64,000 nucleotides of DNA from Flavobacterium alvei (GTDB taxonomy: Bacteria > Bacteroidota > Bacteroidia > Flavobacteriales > Flavobacteriaceae). The translations under genes were made by a program, and so were the position numbers. How positions within the stretch are numbered: the first letter of the stretch is position 1; the number at the start of each line of letters is the position of its first letter. Below the pieces are notes generated by a model. That model worked only from the letters and a program-made list of their open reading frames with translations, made no database searches and was not told where the DNA came from. The stretch is from contig NZ_PQVG01000008.1 in the NCBI RefSeq assembly GCF_002920895.1, forward strand, positions 86,237 through 150,236. Direction: 5' to 3'. Of the stretch, positions 1-8,328 are shown one piece after another.

Positions 1-180
1 GATGTGTAAAATAGCATTTGAAACTACTTGTATTCTTAGAACAGCGGCATCGTTTTGTTGTGGCTTTTTAATTTTAATTTCAATTCCATCGCTCAGTTTT
101 GTTACATTTTCTTGAGCCGAAACTTGGAAAAAAGGTAGAATGATAAATAAAAATAGAAATTGTGGTTTTAGTTTTTTCAT
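1..180 (-). CDS. Secreted glycoside hydrolase, GH31-like, N-terminus only
   Basis: The ATG is at 178-180 and the frame runs off the left edge, so only about 60 residues are visible. They begin with a signal peptide (MKKLKPQFLFLFIILPFF, then a VSAQ cleavage site), followed by a stretch containing LSDGIEIKIKKPQ and LRIQVVSNAILHI. This resembles the N-terminal beta-sandwich of Bacteroidetes GH31 enzymes (alpha-xylosidase/glucosidase type); that assignment is family recollection, not proof. It lies 26 bp downstream of the epimerase gene on the same strand and would complete the exoenzyme set of the mannan block. Substrate cannot be judged from this fragment. Confidence 0.55.
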   Translation of the reverse strand, partial: MKKLKPQFLFLFIILPFFQVSAQENVTKLSDGIEIKIKKPQQNDAAVLRIQVVSNAILHI

Positions 181-206
181 TTGGATAGGTAATTTAAGTA
201 ACGATT

Positions 207-1415
207 TTATTTAGCTAAAGGTAAGTTTTTTATTCGATAAATCAATTCGATGCATGCTCTACTATTGTGATAGGGGCATTTCCAAAATCCCGTTTTGTCT
301 TTTTCAATTTTGGAGTAATCTTGGTTGATTCCCCAAATCCATTCTCCATTTTCGGGGTCTAAGATGTATTGCTTTACAAATTCCCAGTTTTTAAGTACAA
401 CATCCAAGTATTTTTTGTCATTTGTCATTTGGTAGGCATTAAAAAAACCAATCATCAATTCGGATTGTGGCCACCAATGTTTCTCTGCCACCAAGGTGTT
501 GGTTTCGGGCTCTAATTCGTACCAAAGTCCTCCATCTTTTGAGTCAATTCCTTCGAAAGTGGCATCGGTTAAGAGAATAGCGTATTTTTTGTAACGCTCA
601 ATTATGTTTTCATCACCCGAAATTTCAGCACATTGTAATAATAACCAAGCAGCTTCAATATCGTGTCCATAAGAAATCACGTCTGGCTTTTCGATCCAAT
701 TTTCGTTAAAAAACAGTTTTAAATGCCCCGTTTTTTGGTCGATAAAATGGGTTTCTATGACTTCGAGTAATTCTATAATGTCTTTTTGTAAACCTTCGTT
801 TTTCCAGACTTTATACAAATTAGCATAGCCTTCAACAATGTGTAAATGAGTATTCATTGTCTTTTTTTCGTTGGCATCTTTATCGCTCAAACGCAAATCT
901 TCGATGGGTTGCCAATCGCGGGTAAAAGCTTCGAAATAGCCTTTGTTAATGGGGTCGTAACTGTATTCCTGTATTTTTTTATACAGTGCTATTGCATATT
1001 TTAAAGCTCTTTCATCATTAGAAATTGCGTAATATTCGCTCATTCCATAAATGGTAAAGGCTAGTGCATAAATTTGGTTTTTGGTGTCTTTTGGTGTTTT
1101 ATCAGGATTGATGCTCCAAAAAATTCCACCAAATTCCGCATCATAAAAATGGGCAATAACATATTTAAAAGCTTGTTTTGCAAGCTGTTTGTGTGCTTTA
1201 TTTTTAGTGATAGAATAAGCAGCAGCGAATGACCAAAGAATCCGAGCATTGAGTACAGAACCTTTTTCGGCTTCGAAATTTTTAAACTCTTTGTAATCAA
1301 TTTGACCAATAAAACCACCGTTTTTTGAGTCAATAGTGTGTTTCGACCAATATTCAAGAATGTTGTCGAGTTCAGCGGTTAATTCGGTTTTAAGATTATT
1401 AGTTTTTTGAGTCAC
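207..1415 (-). CDS. Mannobiose/cellobiose 2-epimerase (AGE family)
   Basis: 402 residues, the usual length of the N-acylglucosamine 2-epimerase/cellobiose 2-epimerase family, an (alpha/alpha)6 barrel. The conserved His residues used for epimerisation appear in the motifs NTHLHIVEGY, SYGHDIEAAW and CPYHNSRAC. No signal peptide, so it is cytoplasmic. The neighbouring GH130 phosphorylase, symporter and GH26 mannanase make mannobiose (to mannosylglucose) the likely substrate, as in the Bacteroides fragilis mannan pathway. It is last or next to last in the minus-strand mannan operon. The specificity is inferred from context; the fold is well supported. Confidence 0.9.
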   Translation of the reverse strand: MTQKTNNLKTELTAELDNILEYWSKHTIDSKNGGFIGQIDYKEFKNFEAEKGSVLNARILWSFAAAYSITKNKAHKQLAKQAFKYVIAHFYDAEFGGIFWSINPDKTPKDTKNQIYALAFTIYGMSEYYAISNDERALKYAIALYKKIQEYSYDPINKGYFEAFTRDWQPIEDLRLSDKDANEKKTMNTHLHIVEGYANLYKVWKNEGLQKDIIELLEVIETHFIDQKTGHLKLFFNENWIEKPDVISYGHDIEAAWLLLQCAEISGDENIIERYKKYAILLTDATFEGIDSKDGGLWYELEPETNTLVAEKHWWPQSELMIGFFNAYQMTNDKKYLDVVLKNWEFVKQYILDPENGEWIWGINQDYSKIEKDKTGFWKCPYHNSRACIELIYRIKNLPLAK

Positions 1416-1448
1416 AGTTTAATTTTTTATAACTATTTTGTTTATAAA

Positions 1449-1496
1449 TGCGGATGGAGACCGCTAGTCGCATCCGCAAAGTCGGAGACTTTGCGG
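1449..1496. repeat. Two overlapping palindromes between epimerase and GH130 genes
   Basis: TGCGGATG (1449-1456) pairs with CATCCGCA (1471-1478), and CCGCAAAGTC (1474-1483) pairs perfectly with GACTTTGCGG (1487-1496) across a 3-nt loop. The two hairpins share bases 1474-1478, so only one can form at a time. The GC content stands out against the AT-rich surroundings. It may be a REP-like element or an operon-internal RNA processing/attenuation structure. No U-tract follows on the minus strand. Confidence 0.6.
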
Positions 1497-1507
1497 AGCA
1501 GAATTTA

Positions 1508-2698
1508 TTATTTAATTTCTTTGTTCTTGTTCACTTGAGCAATGATAGTATTTACTGAACCTGCAGATATGAAAGTGTCTTCGGGTGTATTCATCACATA
1601 ATCTACTAATTGATCTACGGAAGAAACAGCTACATGCATTCGAGTATCTGAAGAAGCATAATAAATGAAAACTGTTCCGTCTTCATCAGCAATCCAACCA
1701 TTGGAGAACAAAACATTGGACACGTCTCCAACTCTTTCGGACTCTTGAGGCGCCATAAAATGTCCAGCAGGAACGTGAGTTACTTTCGAAATATCATTTA
1801 AATCGGTCATAAACATATAGAGTGTGTAGCGTAATCCAGCAGCGGTATTTCGAACTCCGTGTGCCAAATGCAACCAACCTTTTTCGGTTTTAATTGGAGC
1901 TGGGCCCAAACCATTTTTGAGTTCATAAACGGTGTGGTATTGTTTTCCGAAGATTATTTTTTCTTCTTTTACAATTGGATTTAACATATCATCGATATAA
2001 CCCAATCCAATTCCACCACCACTTCCTACATCAATAAATCCATCTTGTGGTCGAGTGTAAATAGCATATTTCCCGTTTACAAATTCTGGATGCAAGACAA
2101 CATTTCTTTGTTGACCTGTATTTGAAATTAAATCGGGCAAACGTTCCCAATTCACTAAATTATTTGTGCGCACAATTCCTGCATTGGCAATAGCCGAACT
2201 GGTATCGTCTTTTGGAGCGTTGGGATCTTTTCTTTCGGTGCAAAAAATGCCGTAAATCCAACCGTCTTCGTGGTTGATTAAACGCATATCATAGACATTG
2301 GTATCGGGCTCATCGGTTTGTGGAATCACGCAAGGTTTATCCCAAAATTGGAAATTATCAACTCCATTTGGACTTTCGGCAATAGCAAAAAATGATTTTC
2401 TGTCCACACCTTCTACACGAACGGCAAGAATGTATTTATTGTTCCATTTCATCGCACCAGCGTTGAATGTTGCATTGATGCTAATGCGTTCCATCATAAA
2501 TGGATTGGTGGCTTCATTTAAATCAAATCTCCATTCTATTGGTGCGTGATTTCGGGTTAGAACTGGATTTTTATACCTGCTGAAAATTCCATTTCCGGCA
2601 CTTGATTGTGGTTCGTTTTTTTTCTCAATCAATTCTTTAAATTCGTTTTGGATAGCCGCTTTTCTTTTATCAAAAAGTGTATTTGTTGTTGTGTTCAT
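1508..2698 (-). CDS. 4-O-beta-mannosyl-glucose phosphorylase (GH130)
   Basis: 396 residues, a full-length five-bladed beta-propeller enzyme of GH130. The motif VYDMRL (Asp about residue 137) matches the conserved catalytic Asp region, and NPVLTRN and FMAPQESERVGDVSNVLF are typical of the mannosylglucose phosphorylase subgroup. It splits mannosyl-glucose with phosphate into mannose 1-phosphate and glucose in the cytoplasm, following the epimerase encoded next door. It sits 23 bp after the symporter gene in the same operon. Other GH130 enzymes act on mannobiose or mannosyl-GlcNAc, but the flanking epimerase favours this one. Confidence 0.9.
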   Translation of the reverse strand: MNTTTNTLFDKRKAAIQNEFKELIEKKNEPQSSAGNGIFSRYKNPVLTRNHAPIEWRFDLNEATNPFMMERISINATFNAGAMKWNNKYILAVRVEGVDRKSFFAIAESPNGVDNFQFWDKPCVIPQTDEPDTNVYDMRLINHEDGWIYGIFCTERKDPNAPKDDTSSAIANAGIVRTNNLVNWERLPDLISNTGQQRNVVLHPEFVNGKYAIYTRPQDGFIDVGSGGGIGLGYIDDMLNPIVKEEKIIFGKQYHTVYELKNGLGPAPIKTEKGWLHLAHGVRNTAAGLRYTLYMFMTDLNDISKVTHVPAGHFMAPQESERVGDVSNVLFSNGWIADEDGTVFIYYASSDTRMHVAVSSVDQLVDYVMNTPEDTFISAGSVNTIIAQVNKNKEIK

Positions 2699-2721
2699 AA
2701 TCGATATTGCTAAATCAAAGA

Positions 2722-4113
2722 TTAATTTGTTGTATTTCTTTGTTGGGTTAATTCGTGTTCGATGGTTTCTAGTTTTTCTTCATTTAATGGATAAAGAAGT
2801 ATGAAGAGTACTGAAACTCCAGCAGCAATTGCAGGAAGAATACTCAACATTAATTGTATTCCGTTTTGGGTTACTGCGGTTTGAACAACATTAGCTTGAA
2901 AACCATAATATCCCAATAGCCATCCTGTTGCAGCTCCGCCAATTGTCCAGCCAAATTTTTGTGACATGGAGGATGCTGAAAAGATAAGTCCAGTAGCTCT
3001 TCGGCCTTGTTTCCATTCCGAATAATCGGCGCTATCGGCATACATAGACCAGATTAATGGGAAAATACAACCTGCACAAATGCTTATCAATACTTGGAAA
3101 ACCATAATTAAGAGTACGTCTTCTTTTCCAAGGAAATAGAAGAATACACTTAAAATTGCCGCCAAGGCCATTGCTCCAAAAAAGGTGTTCTTTTTTCCGA
3201 TTTTGTTGGCGATTGGTGTGGCTGCGATTACTCCGATGATATTGGCAGCTTGACCTAAAACTAAGTAAAAGGAGGTGGGTGTCATGGCAAAATTTTCGCC
3301 AAACACATTGAAACTATAACTTACAGTACTGCTTACAAAATATTTAAAATAATAAACAGCAGCACCATCGCGAATAGAATTGAAAACCAAGGCGCCAATT
3401 CCAGCCCCTAAAAGAATCCACCAAGGACGATTTTTTAATAAGTCGCTTAAATCTTCTTTCAAATTGGGTTTTTCGTCTGAAATGGGTACCACTCTTTCTT
3501 TGGTTAGAAAAAAGCAACCCCAAAAGAAAATTGTGGTAATCATTCCGAAAACAATTATGGTGTATAACCAGCCTGTTTTTGAATTCAAACTCCCTCCAAA
3601 ATGATTTACCAAAGGCTCGATTAACCAAAGTGCTAATAAGCTTCCGCCAAAAGCAAAAACCATGCGATAGGAGGAAAGGGTTGTTCTTTCTTTTCGGTCT
3701 GAGGACATTACCCCAAGTAATGAAGCATAAGGAACGTTGATTATAGAATACACCATCATCATTAAAGAATAGGTTACATAAGCATAAATTATTTTTCCTT
3801 TTTCGTCAAAATCTGGAGTGTAAAAAGTTAAGATTCCAATGATGGCAAATGGGATAGCTGTCCATAAAAGATAAGGTCTAAATTTGCCCCAACGTGTTTT
3901 GGTTCGGTCAGCCATAATACCAACAAAAGGGTCAAAACATGAATCCCAAATTCGAGTAATGAGGAACATGGTTCCAACAACTGCTGGTGCTATTCCGAAT
4001 ACATCGGTGTAAAAAAACATCAGATACATACTGAATATTTTCCAAAACATAGACGAAGCTGCGTCTCCCAGGCCGTAACCTACTTTTTCTTTTAAATTAA
4101 TTTTTTCGTGCAT
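2722..4113 (-). CDS. Sugar:cation symporter, GPH/MFS family
   Basis: 463 residues with about twelve hydrophobic segments. The N-terminus has GYGLGDAASSMFW, and the first cytoplasmic loop has ADRTKTRWGKFRPYLLW, the classic glycoside-pentoside-hexuronide signature. It is an inner-membrane importer, and its place between the mannanase and phosphorylase genes suggests mannobiose or short manno-oligosaccharides as cargo. The same gene order (mannanase, symporter, GH130, epimerase) is known from Bacteroides mannan operons. No SusC/SusD pair is seen in this window, so outer-membrane passage must rely on genes outside it or on small products. Confidence 0.88.
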   Translation of the reverse strand: MHEKINLKEKVGYGLGDAASSMFWKIFSMYLMFFYTDVFGIAPAVVGTMFLITRIWDSCFDPFVGIMADRTKTRWGKFRPYLLWTAIPFAIIGILTFYTPDFDEKGKIIYAYVTYSLMMMVYSIINVPYASLLGVMSSDRKERTTLSSYRMVFAFGGSLLALWLIEPLVNHFGGSLNSKTGWLYTIIVFGMITTIFFWGCFFLTKERVVPISDEKPNLKEDLSDLLKNRPWWILLGAGIGALVFNSIRDGAAVYYFKYFVSSTVSYSFNVFGENFAMTPTSFYLVLGQAANIIGVIAATPIANKIGKKNTFFGAMALAAILSVFFYFLGKEDVLLIMVFQVLISICAGCIFPLIWSMYADSADYSEWKQGRRATGLIFSASSMSQKFGWTIGGAATGWLLGYYGFQANVVQTAVTQNGIQLMLSILPAIAAGVSVLFILLYPLNEEKLETIEHELTQQRNTTN

Positions 4114-4148
4114 TGGTTGGTTGTTAATTTCGATGATTGGGTTAGTAC

Positions 4149-5294
4149 TTATTTATTATATAATTTTTCTTTTGCGGCTTCTTTTTCGAATAAAATTTGG
4201 TCTAGATTATAAAAATCAACAAAATCTTTTTCGCTTATTTGTCCTTTATAAGGAGCGTAGTAGTGCATTTTTTTCTCATCTTCTTTCCATCCGTGATTTC
4301 GCCATAACAAAACATAAGAAATTTTATAATCGCCAATAGCTTTCATCAAAGTGTTCGTCCACCATTTGTCATACGGAATGGCTTCGTAACCTGTTTCGGC
4401 AAAAGCCATAATTTTGTTTTGTTCTTGGGCTATTTCGTTCATTATTTTGAATTGTCTTTGGCAATTTTCTACAAAGGAATTGTCTTTTGTTGGGTCATTG
4501 TATTGGTAATTGTCAAAACTCAAAACATCCGCATAATTAAAACCGGGATAATAGTCTAAAAAATCTTCTTTGGATTTGAAATCGGCAGTATTGTAAACGT
4601 AGATTAAATTATGAAGTCCTTTCGCTTGAAAATAATCGAAGGTAAATTTCCACAAAGTCTTAAATTCTTCGGGGCTTGCATTGTTTTTGCACCACCAAAA
4701 CCAAGTACCTGTCAATTCGTGATACGGACGAAAAAGAATTGGAATGGTTTTTCCGTTTTTATCTTTTAATGTTAGAATGAATTTTGCAACTTCATCCATC
4801 CAAGATTTAAATTTTTCGTGATTTTTTCCTCCAGGTAAGGCAGAAACGAGTGATTTTGGCGTGGTGTCCCAAGCGTTTTTACCCGTTAACGGATTGTCAA
4901 CATGCCAACTAAGCGTGATTAATCCTCCACGAGAATGCCCATCTATTATATATTTTCGCATTTTGTCAAAAGGAACTCCATCAATATTTTTATCGGATTT
5001 TTTTTCTAATCCGCTAATATCCCAACCATAAACTGCAGGATAGTCGCCGGTAACGTCTTTTACATCGCTTCTTCCTGCTTCATATTTCCAATTTACACCA
5101 TAGGCCAAATCGTCTTGGTGACCAAAAAGGATTCCTTTATTGACTAAGGTTACTAAATTTTTATACATTATTTTAGTTTCAACTGTCGCTTTTGGGTCGG
5201 CCAATGATGGTTTAGTATTAGTAGTTTGGGCTTTCGAGGCACAAGATATTCCTATATTAATAATGATGACGAACAGAATTAGGTGTTTTTTCAT
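4149..5294 (-). CDS. Beta-mannanase, GH26, exported
   Basis: A frame open further upstream (to 5417) exists, but the ATG at 5292-5294 gives a proper signal sequence (MKKHLILFVIIINIGISC) with a possible lipoprotein Cys at residue 18, so this start is chosen; 381 residues. GH26 catalytic residues are visible: acid/base Glu193 in RPYHELTGTWFWW and nucleophile Glu300 in AFAETGYE. It endo-cleaves beta-mannan, releasing mannobiose for the symporter, epimerase and GH130 phosphorylase that follow. First gene of the operon, divergent from the AraC regulator. Confidence 0.93.
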   Translation of the reverse strand: MKKHLILFVIIINIGISCASKAQTTNTKPSLADPKATVETKIMYKNLVTLVNKGILFGHQDDLAYGVNWKYEAGRSDVKDVTGDYPAVYGWDISGLEKKSDKNIDGVPFDKMRKYIIDGHSRGGLITLSWHVDNPLTGKNAWDTTPKSLVSALPGGKNHEKFKSWMDEVAKFILTLKDKNGKTIPILFRPYHELTGTWFWWCKNNASPEEFKTLWKFTFDYFQAKGLHNLIYVYNTADFKSKEDFLDYYPGFNYADVLSFDNYQYNDPTKDNSFVENCQRQFKIMNEIAQEQNKIMAFAETGYEAIPYDKWWTNTLMKAIGDYKISYVLLWRNHGWKEDEKKMHYYAPYKGQISEKDFVDFYNLDQILFEKEAAKEKLYNK

Positions 5295-5492
5295 GGTTTT
5301 TGAGTTGTTGTTTGGAATCACTTTGATGCTGTTTTTTTTTGATAAATTACTGAGAATTAATTCATTCTGTAAATTTTTATAATAGGAATGATTTTTCTGT
5401 AGAATTATTAAAATCATAAAAACTAGTAAGGTTTATAACGATTAGTGTTTTTTATAAATATTAATTCTAAAAATACTGTAATTATATCTTTT

Positions 5493-5500
5493 CAAAGATA
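5493..5500 (-). promoter_or_regulatory. Candidate -7 promoter element for the mannan operon
   Basis: On the minus strand 5500-5493 reads TATCTTTG, a perfect Bacteroidetes -7 box (TAnnTTTG). No convincing -33 TTG lies at the usual 19-base spacing. It would give a leader of about 190 nt before the mannanase start. The box is half of a small inverted repeat (TATCTTTG/AAAAGATA), which might be an activator contact. Confidence 0.4.
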
Positions 5501-5572
5501 ATTTGATGATACAAGTTTTAATAATATTATTTTATCATTTATATATCCTATTATTGCAAATAAAAACTCGAT

Positions 5573-6451
5573 ATGAGTAATTTGAAAAAATTTTACAGAG
5601 AAATACCGCCACTTTCCCCGCAAGATAGTTTTTTGGTTTTCGATAGAGTTAAAGATACTTTTGATTTTCCAGTGCATTATCACCCTGAGTATGAGATTAA
5701 TTTTATCCTAAATGGCAAAGGTGTAAAACGGGTCGTAGGCGATAATATCGAAGATATTGACAGTGTAGAATTGGTTTTGATTGGTCCTAATTTATACCAC
5801 GGATGGGAATTAAATAAATGCACTAGTGATAAAATTCACGAAATAACCATTCAATTTGATACTAATTTATTTCCCGATTCTTTGCTTTCTAGACGAATTA
5901 TGAATCCTATAAAGGAGATGTTTAATCGTTCGATTCATGGGATTTTATTCTCAAAAAAAGTAGCCGAAGAGCTGACTCCCAGACTTATTAAATTATCAAA
6001 ATTAGACGGAATGGATTATTTTTTGGAGATCACTTCGCTCTTGTTTGATCTTGCAAACTCCCGAAATCAAAGGCTTCTTTCAACTTACACTGTTGATTAT
6101 GCCACTTTTGAAGATTACGACAAAATGAAGTTGGTGTATGAATATGTTCAGAAAAAATTTGCCGAAAAAATAACTCTCGAAGACGTTTCGAGCGTTGCTA
6201 ATATGACTAGTATTTCCTTTAATCGATTTATAAAAAAACGTACAGGTAAAACATTTGTCAATTACATAAACGACATCCGAATTGGGTATGCGGCAAGATG
6301 GTTGGTCGAGAAAGATATGAGTATTTCCGAAATTGCCTTTAAGTCTGGGTATAACAATCTGGCTAATTTTAATCGAAGTTTTAAAGCTATAAAAAACCGA
6401 ACTCCAAGCCAATATCGGGATGATTTTTCGGGGTTGAAGAGGATACTTTAG
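5573..6451 (+). CDS. AraC-family regulator of the mannan operon
   Basis: 292 residues. An N-terminal cupin-type sensing domain (VHYHPEYEINFILNGKG near residue 35) is followed by a C-terminal double helix-turn-helix at about 190-285 (KITLEDVSSVANMTSISF, then ISEIAFKSGYNNLANFNRSFK), the AraC/XylS signature. It is transcribed divergently from the mannanase operon across a 278-bp AT-rich spacer. It probably binds a manno-oligosaccharide and activates that operon. The effector and target are inferred from position only. Confidence 0.88.
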   Translation: MSNLKKFYREIPPLSPQDSFLVFDRVKDTFDFPVHYHPEYEINFILNGKGVKRVVGDNIEDIDSVELVLIGPNLYHGWELNKCTSDKIHEITIQFDTNLFPDSLLSRRIMNPIKEMFNRSIHGILFSKKVAEELTPRLIKLSKLDGMDYFLEITSLLFDLANSRNQRLLSTYTVDYATFEDYDKMKLVYEYVQKKFAEKITLEDVSSVANMTSISFNRFIKKRTGKTFVNYINDIRIGYAARWLVEKDMSISEIAFKSGYNNLANFNRSFKAIKNRTPSQYRDDFSGLKRIL

Positions 6452-6522
6452 AATATTGGTTTAAGGTTATCTAATTATTTTGATATGAGAACTTTTTTGG
6501 GGGTTGTGTAACGGCTACGGCT

Positions 6523-6983
6523 GTTGGCAGTAGTTCATCTATTTCTCGGTTTCTTGATTCTGAGCCAAATTCCAAATATTCCAATTCCGCTAAAATTTGC
6601 AATAAAGTAAAAAAGTGCACTATCCAATATTGCTGGAGATTTCAATTCGTCCCAATTTGAATCATAACCATATATCATCCCTAAAATTTTGTCGACAAGT
6701 ATTCCCGAGCCAATTAGTACAATAATTGATACTATTCCAGCGTAAACAAATTTCTCGACAAAGATTAATTTCTCTGTTGTCATTAAGTAAACTAACATAT
6801 TCAAAATTGTAATTAGGAAATAGAATCCGTATGCTGGCTCACCGTAATAATCTCCATGATATGGTGATTCTAAAAATACTGAACAGAAGGTCAATAATAA
6901 TACTATGAAAAGTATCCTATATTTAGTGAATTTGTCAATCATTCGCGTAGTTTCTATAGATATGCATGTGAATTACCACCAAC
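6523..6983. repeat. Imperfect inverted repeats bracketing the orphan membrane gene
   Basis: GTTGGCAGTAGTTC at 6523-6536 (plus strand) and GTTGGTGGTAATTC at 6970-6983 (minus strand) agree at 11 of 14 positions and enclose exactly one gene. Just outside the right copy a small hairpin TCGCTA/TAGCGA (6994-6999 with 7005-7010) is present. This is compatible with a single-gene cassette or miniature mobile unit, but the repeats are short. Confidence 0.35.
6535..6942 (-). CDS. Small integral membrane protein, unknown function
   Basis: 135 residues with four hydrophobic segments (about 8-25, 38-55, 62-85 and 108-127) and a basic C-terminus (RIKKPRNR). No family is recognised. It stands alone between the AraC gene and the trp operon terminator, with no operon partner. 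It is bracketed by an imperfect inverted repeat (see next entry), and its stop codon overlaps the left copy, which looks like a gene cassette. Codon use is similar to the neighbours. Confidence 0.65.
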   Translation of the reverse strand: MIDKFTKYRILFIVLLLTFCSVFLESPYHGDYYGEPAYGFYFLITILNMLVYLMTTEKLIFVEKFVYAGIVSIIVLIGSGILVDKILGMIYGYDSNWDELKSPAILDSALFYFIANFSGIGIFGIWLRIKKPRNR

Positions 6984-7103
6984 TATTATATACTCGCTAC
7001 TAGCTAGCGACTATACACCCCAAATAGGTTAGATTGTTGCAACAAAGTTTTTTGCTTTGCTAATATATAAATAATTCTTTACAAACCACTTCCAAATAAG
7101 TAT

Positions 7104-7141
7104 AAAAAAACGACGTTTAAATCAATTTTAAACGCCGTTTT
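7104..7141 (-). terminator. Intrinsic terminator of the trp operon
   Basis: An 11-bp stem with one mismatch (7111-7121 with 7127-7137) and a 5-nt loop. On the minus strand it is followed by a run of seven T (complement of 7104-7110). It lies about 20 bp past the trpA stop. An A/T tract on the other side allows bidirectional function. Confidence 0.85.
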
Positions 7142-7161
7142 ATATTTATATTAAAGTAAAT

Positions 7162-7923
7162 TTATCGAATTCCCTTCACAAATTCTCCAATTTTTGAAGT
7201 ACCTTCTTCAGATAAATGTTTGATAAAAGCACTTCCAATAATTGCCCCTTTGGCAAATTGTGTGGCTTGATTAAAAGTTTCTTGATTGCTAATTCCAAAA
7301 CCTACAATTTGAGGATTTTTCAGGTTCATATCGGCAATGCGTTTAAAATAGTCTTCTTGTGTGCTTCCAAAACCCGATTGCGAACCCGTAACACTAGCCG
7401 AACTCACCATATAAATAAATCCATCCGAAACGCTGTCAATAAAACGAATGCGCTCGTCAGAGGTTTGAGGTGTAATTAGGAATATGTTTTTGAGTCCGTA
7501 TTTGTCGAAAGTAGCTTTGTATTCATCTGCATAAACATCAACTGGAAGATCTGGAATAATTAATCCATCAATACCAATTTCGGCACATTTCTGGCAAAAA
7601 GCTTCTACACCATATTGCAGCATTGGATTAAAATATCCCATAATCACTAACGGAATGGAGACTGTTTTCCGAATATCTTTGAGTTGGTCAAACAAAACTT
7701 GAGTAGTCATTCCGTTTTGCAAAGCTTGAGTCGAACTAGCTTGAATCGTAGGTCCATCAGCCAAAGGATCACTAAAAGGTAATCCAATTTCTATCATATC
7801 AACCCCGTTTTTTTCTAAATCTTGAATGATTTGCACGCTATCGTTTAGGCTCGGATATCCTGCCGAAAAATAGATGGAAAGTATTTTTTTGTTTTCTTGT
7901 AATTTTTGATTTATTCTGTTCAT
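7162..7923 (-). CDS. trpA: Tryptophan synthase alpha subunit
   Basis: 253 residues, a TIM barrel slightly shorter than the 268-residue enteric protein. Catalytic Glu45 and Asp56 sit in VDMIEIGLPFSDPLADGP, and the phosphate-binding loop is GFGISNQ. It cleaves indole-3-glycerol phosphate to indole and glyceraldehyde 3-phosphate; indole passes to TrpB, encoded upstream. Last gene of the trp operon, followed directly by the terminator; a gamma-glutamylcyclotransferase-like gene separates it from trpB. Confidence 0.97.
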   Translation of the reverse strand: MNRINQKLQENKKILSIYFSAGYPSLNDSVQIIQDLEKNGVDMIEIGLPFSDPLADGPTIQASSTQALQNGMTTQVLFDQLKDIRKTVSIPLVIMGYFNPMLQYGVEAFCQKCAEIGIDGLIIPDLPVDVYADEYKATFDKYGLKNIFLITPQTSDERIRFIDSVSDGFIYMVSSASVTGSQSGFGSTQEDYFKRIADMNLKNPQIVGFGISNQETFNQATQFAKGAIIGSAFIKHLSEEGTSKIGEFVKGIR

Positions 7924-7973
7924 TTTATGTTTGTAGCAGCACTATATGATGCTTTTTTGAATTTAGAAATATT

Positions 7974-8306
7974 TTAAAAGTGGGTTAAATTAGCAGCACT
8001 ATAAGCCCAAGCTTTTTGGTTCGAATGCAAATGTACTGCTACTCGTTTGTAATGCAATCCTTCATACAAATCCGCTTGATTCAGTTCGTGTTCTGTAAGC
8101 TCATATACAATTCCATCTATGAAATCCTCTTCATTATTAGTTTCTACAATAACTGGATATTGAACTATTCCAAATTCTTCTTCGATCTGAATTCTCTTTA
8201 AAATATATCCTATCAATTTTTCGGGGGTTCCGGTTAGAACACGTCCAAAAAGGTTTTCTTGTACATCATCATGTTGCAAAGTTCCGTAGGTGAATAATTG
8301 TATCAT
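7974..8306 (-). CDS. Gamma-glutamylcyclotransferase-like (AIG2/GGCT fold) protein
   Basis: 110 residues. The N-terminal YGTL motif (LFTYGTLQHDDVQENLFG) and the acidic DLYEGLHYKRVAV segment near residue 80 are hallmarks of the GGCT/AIG2 fold; the Glu in YEGL is at the position of the family's catalytic acid. Substrate unknown; relatives act on gamma-glutamyl amines or glutathione. It lies between trpB (22 bp away) and trpA (50 bp away) on the same strand and is probably co-transcribed, although it has no evident role in tryptophan synthesis. Confidence 0.8.
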   Translation of the reverse strand: MIQLFTYGTLQHDDVQENLFGRVLTGTPEKLIGYILKRIQIEEEFGIVQYPVIVETNNEEDFIDGIVYELTEHELNQADLYEGLHYKRVAVHLHSNQKAWAYSAANLTHF

Positions 8307-8328
8307 AGCATGCAGTTTTTAACGTCAA

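Noticed and set aside
4121..4339. A plus-strand 72-codon ORF over the mannanase 3' end
   Set aside because: It lies almost wholly antisense to a well-supported gene and has no family features.
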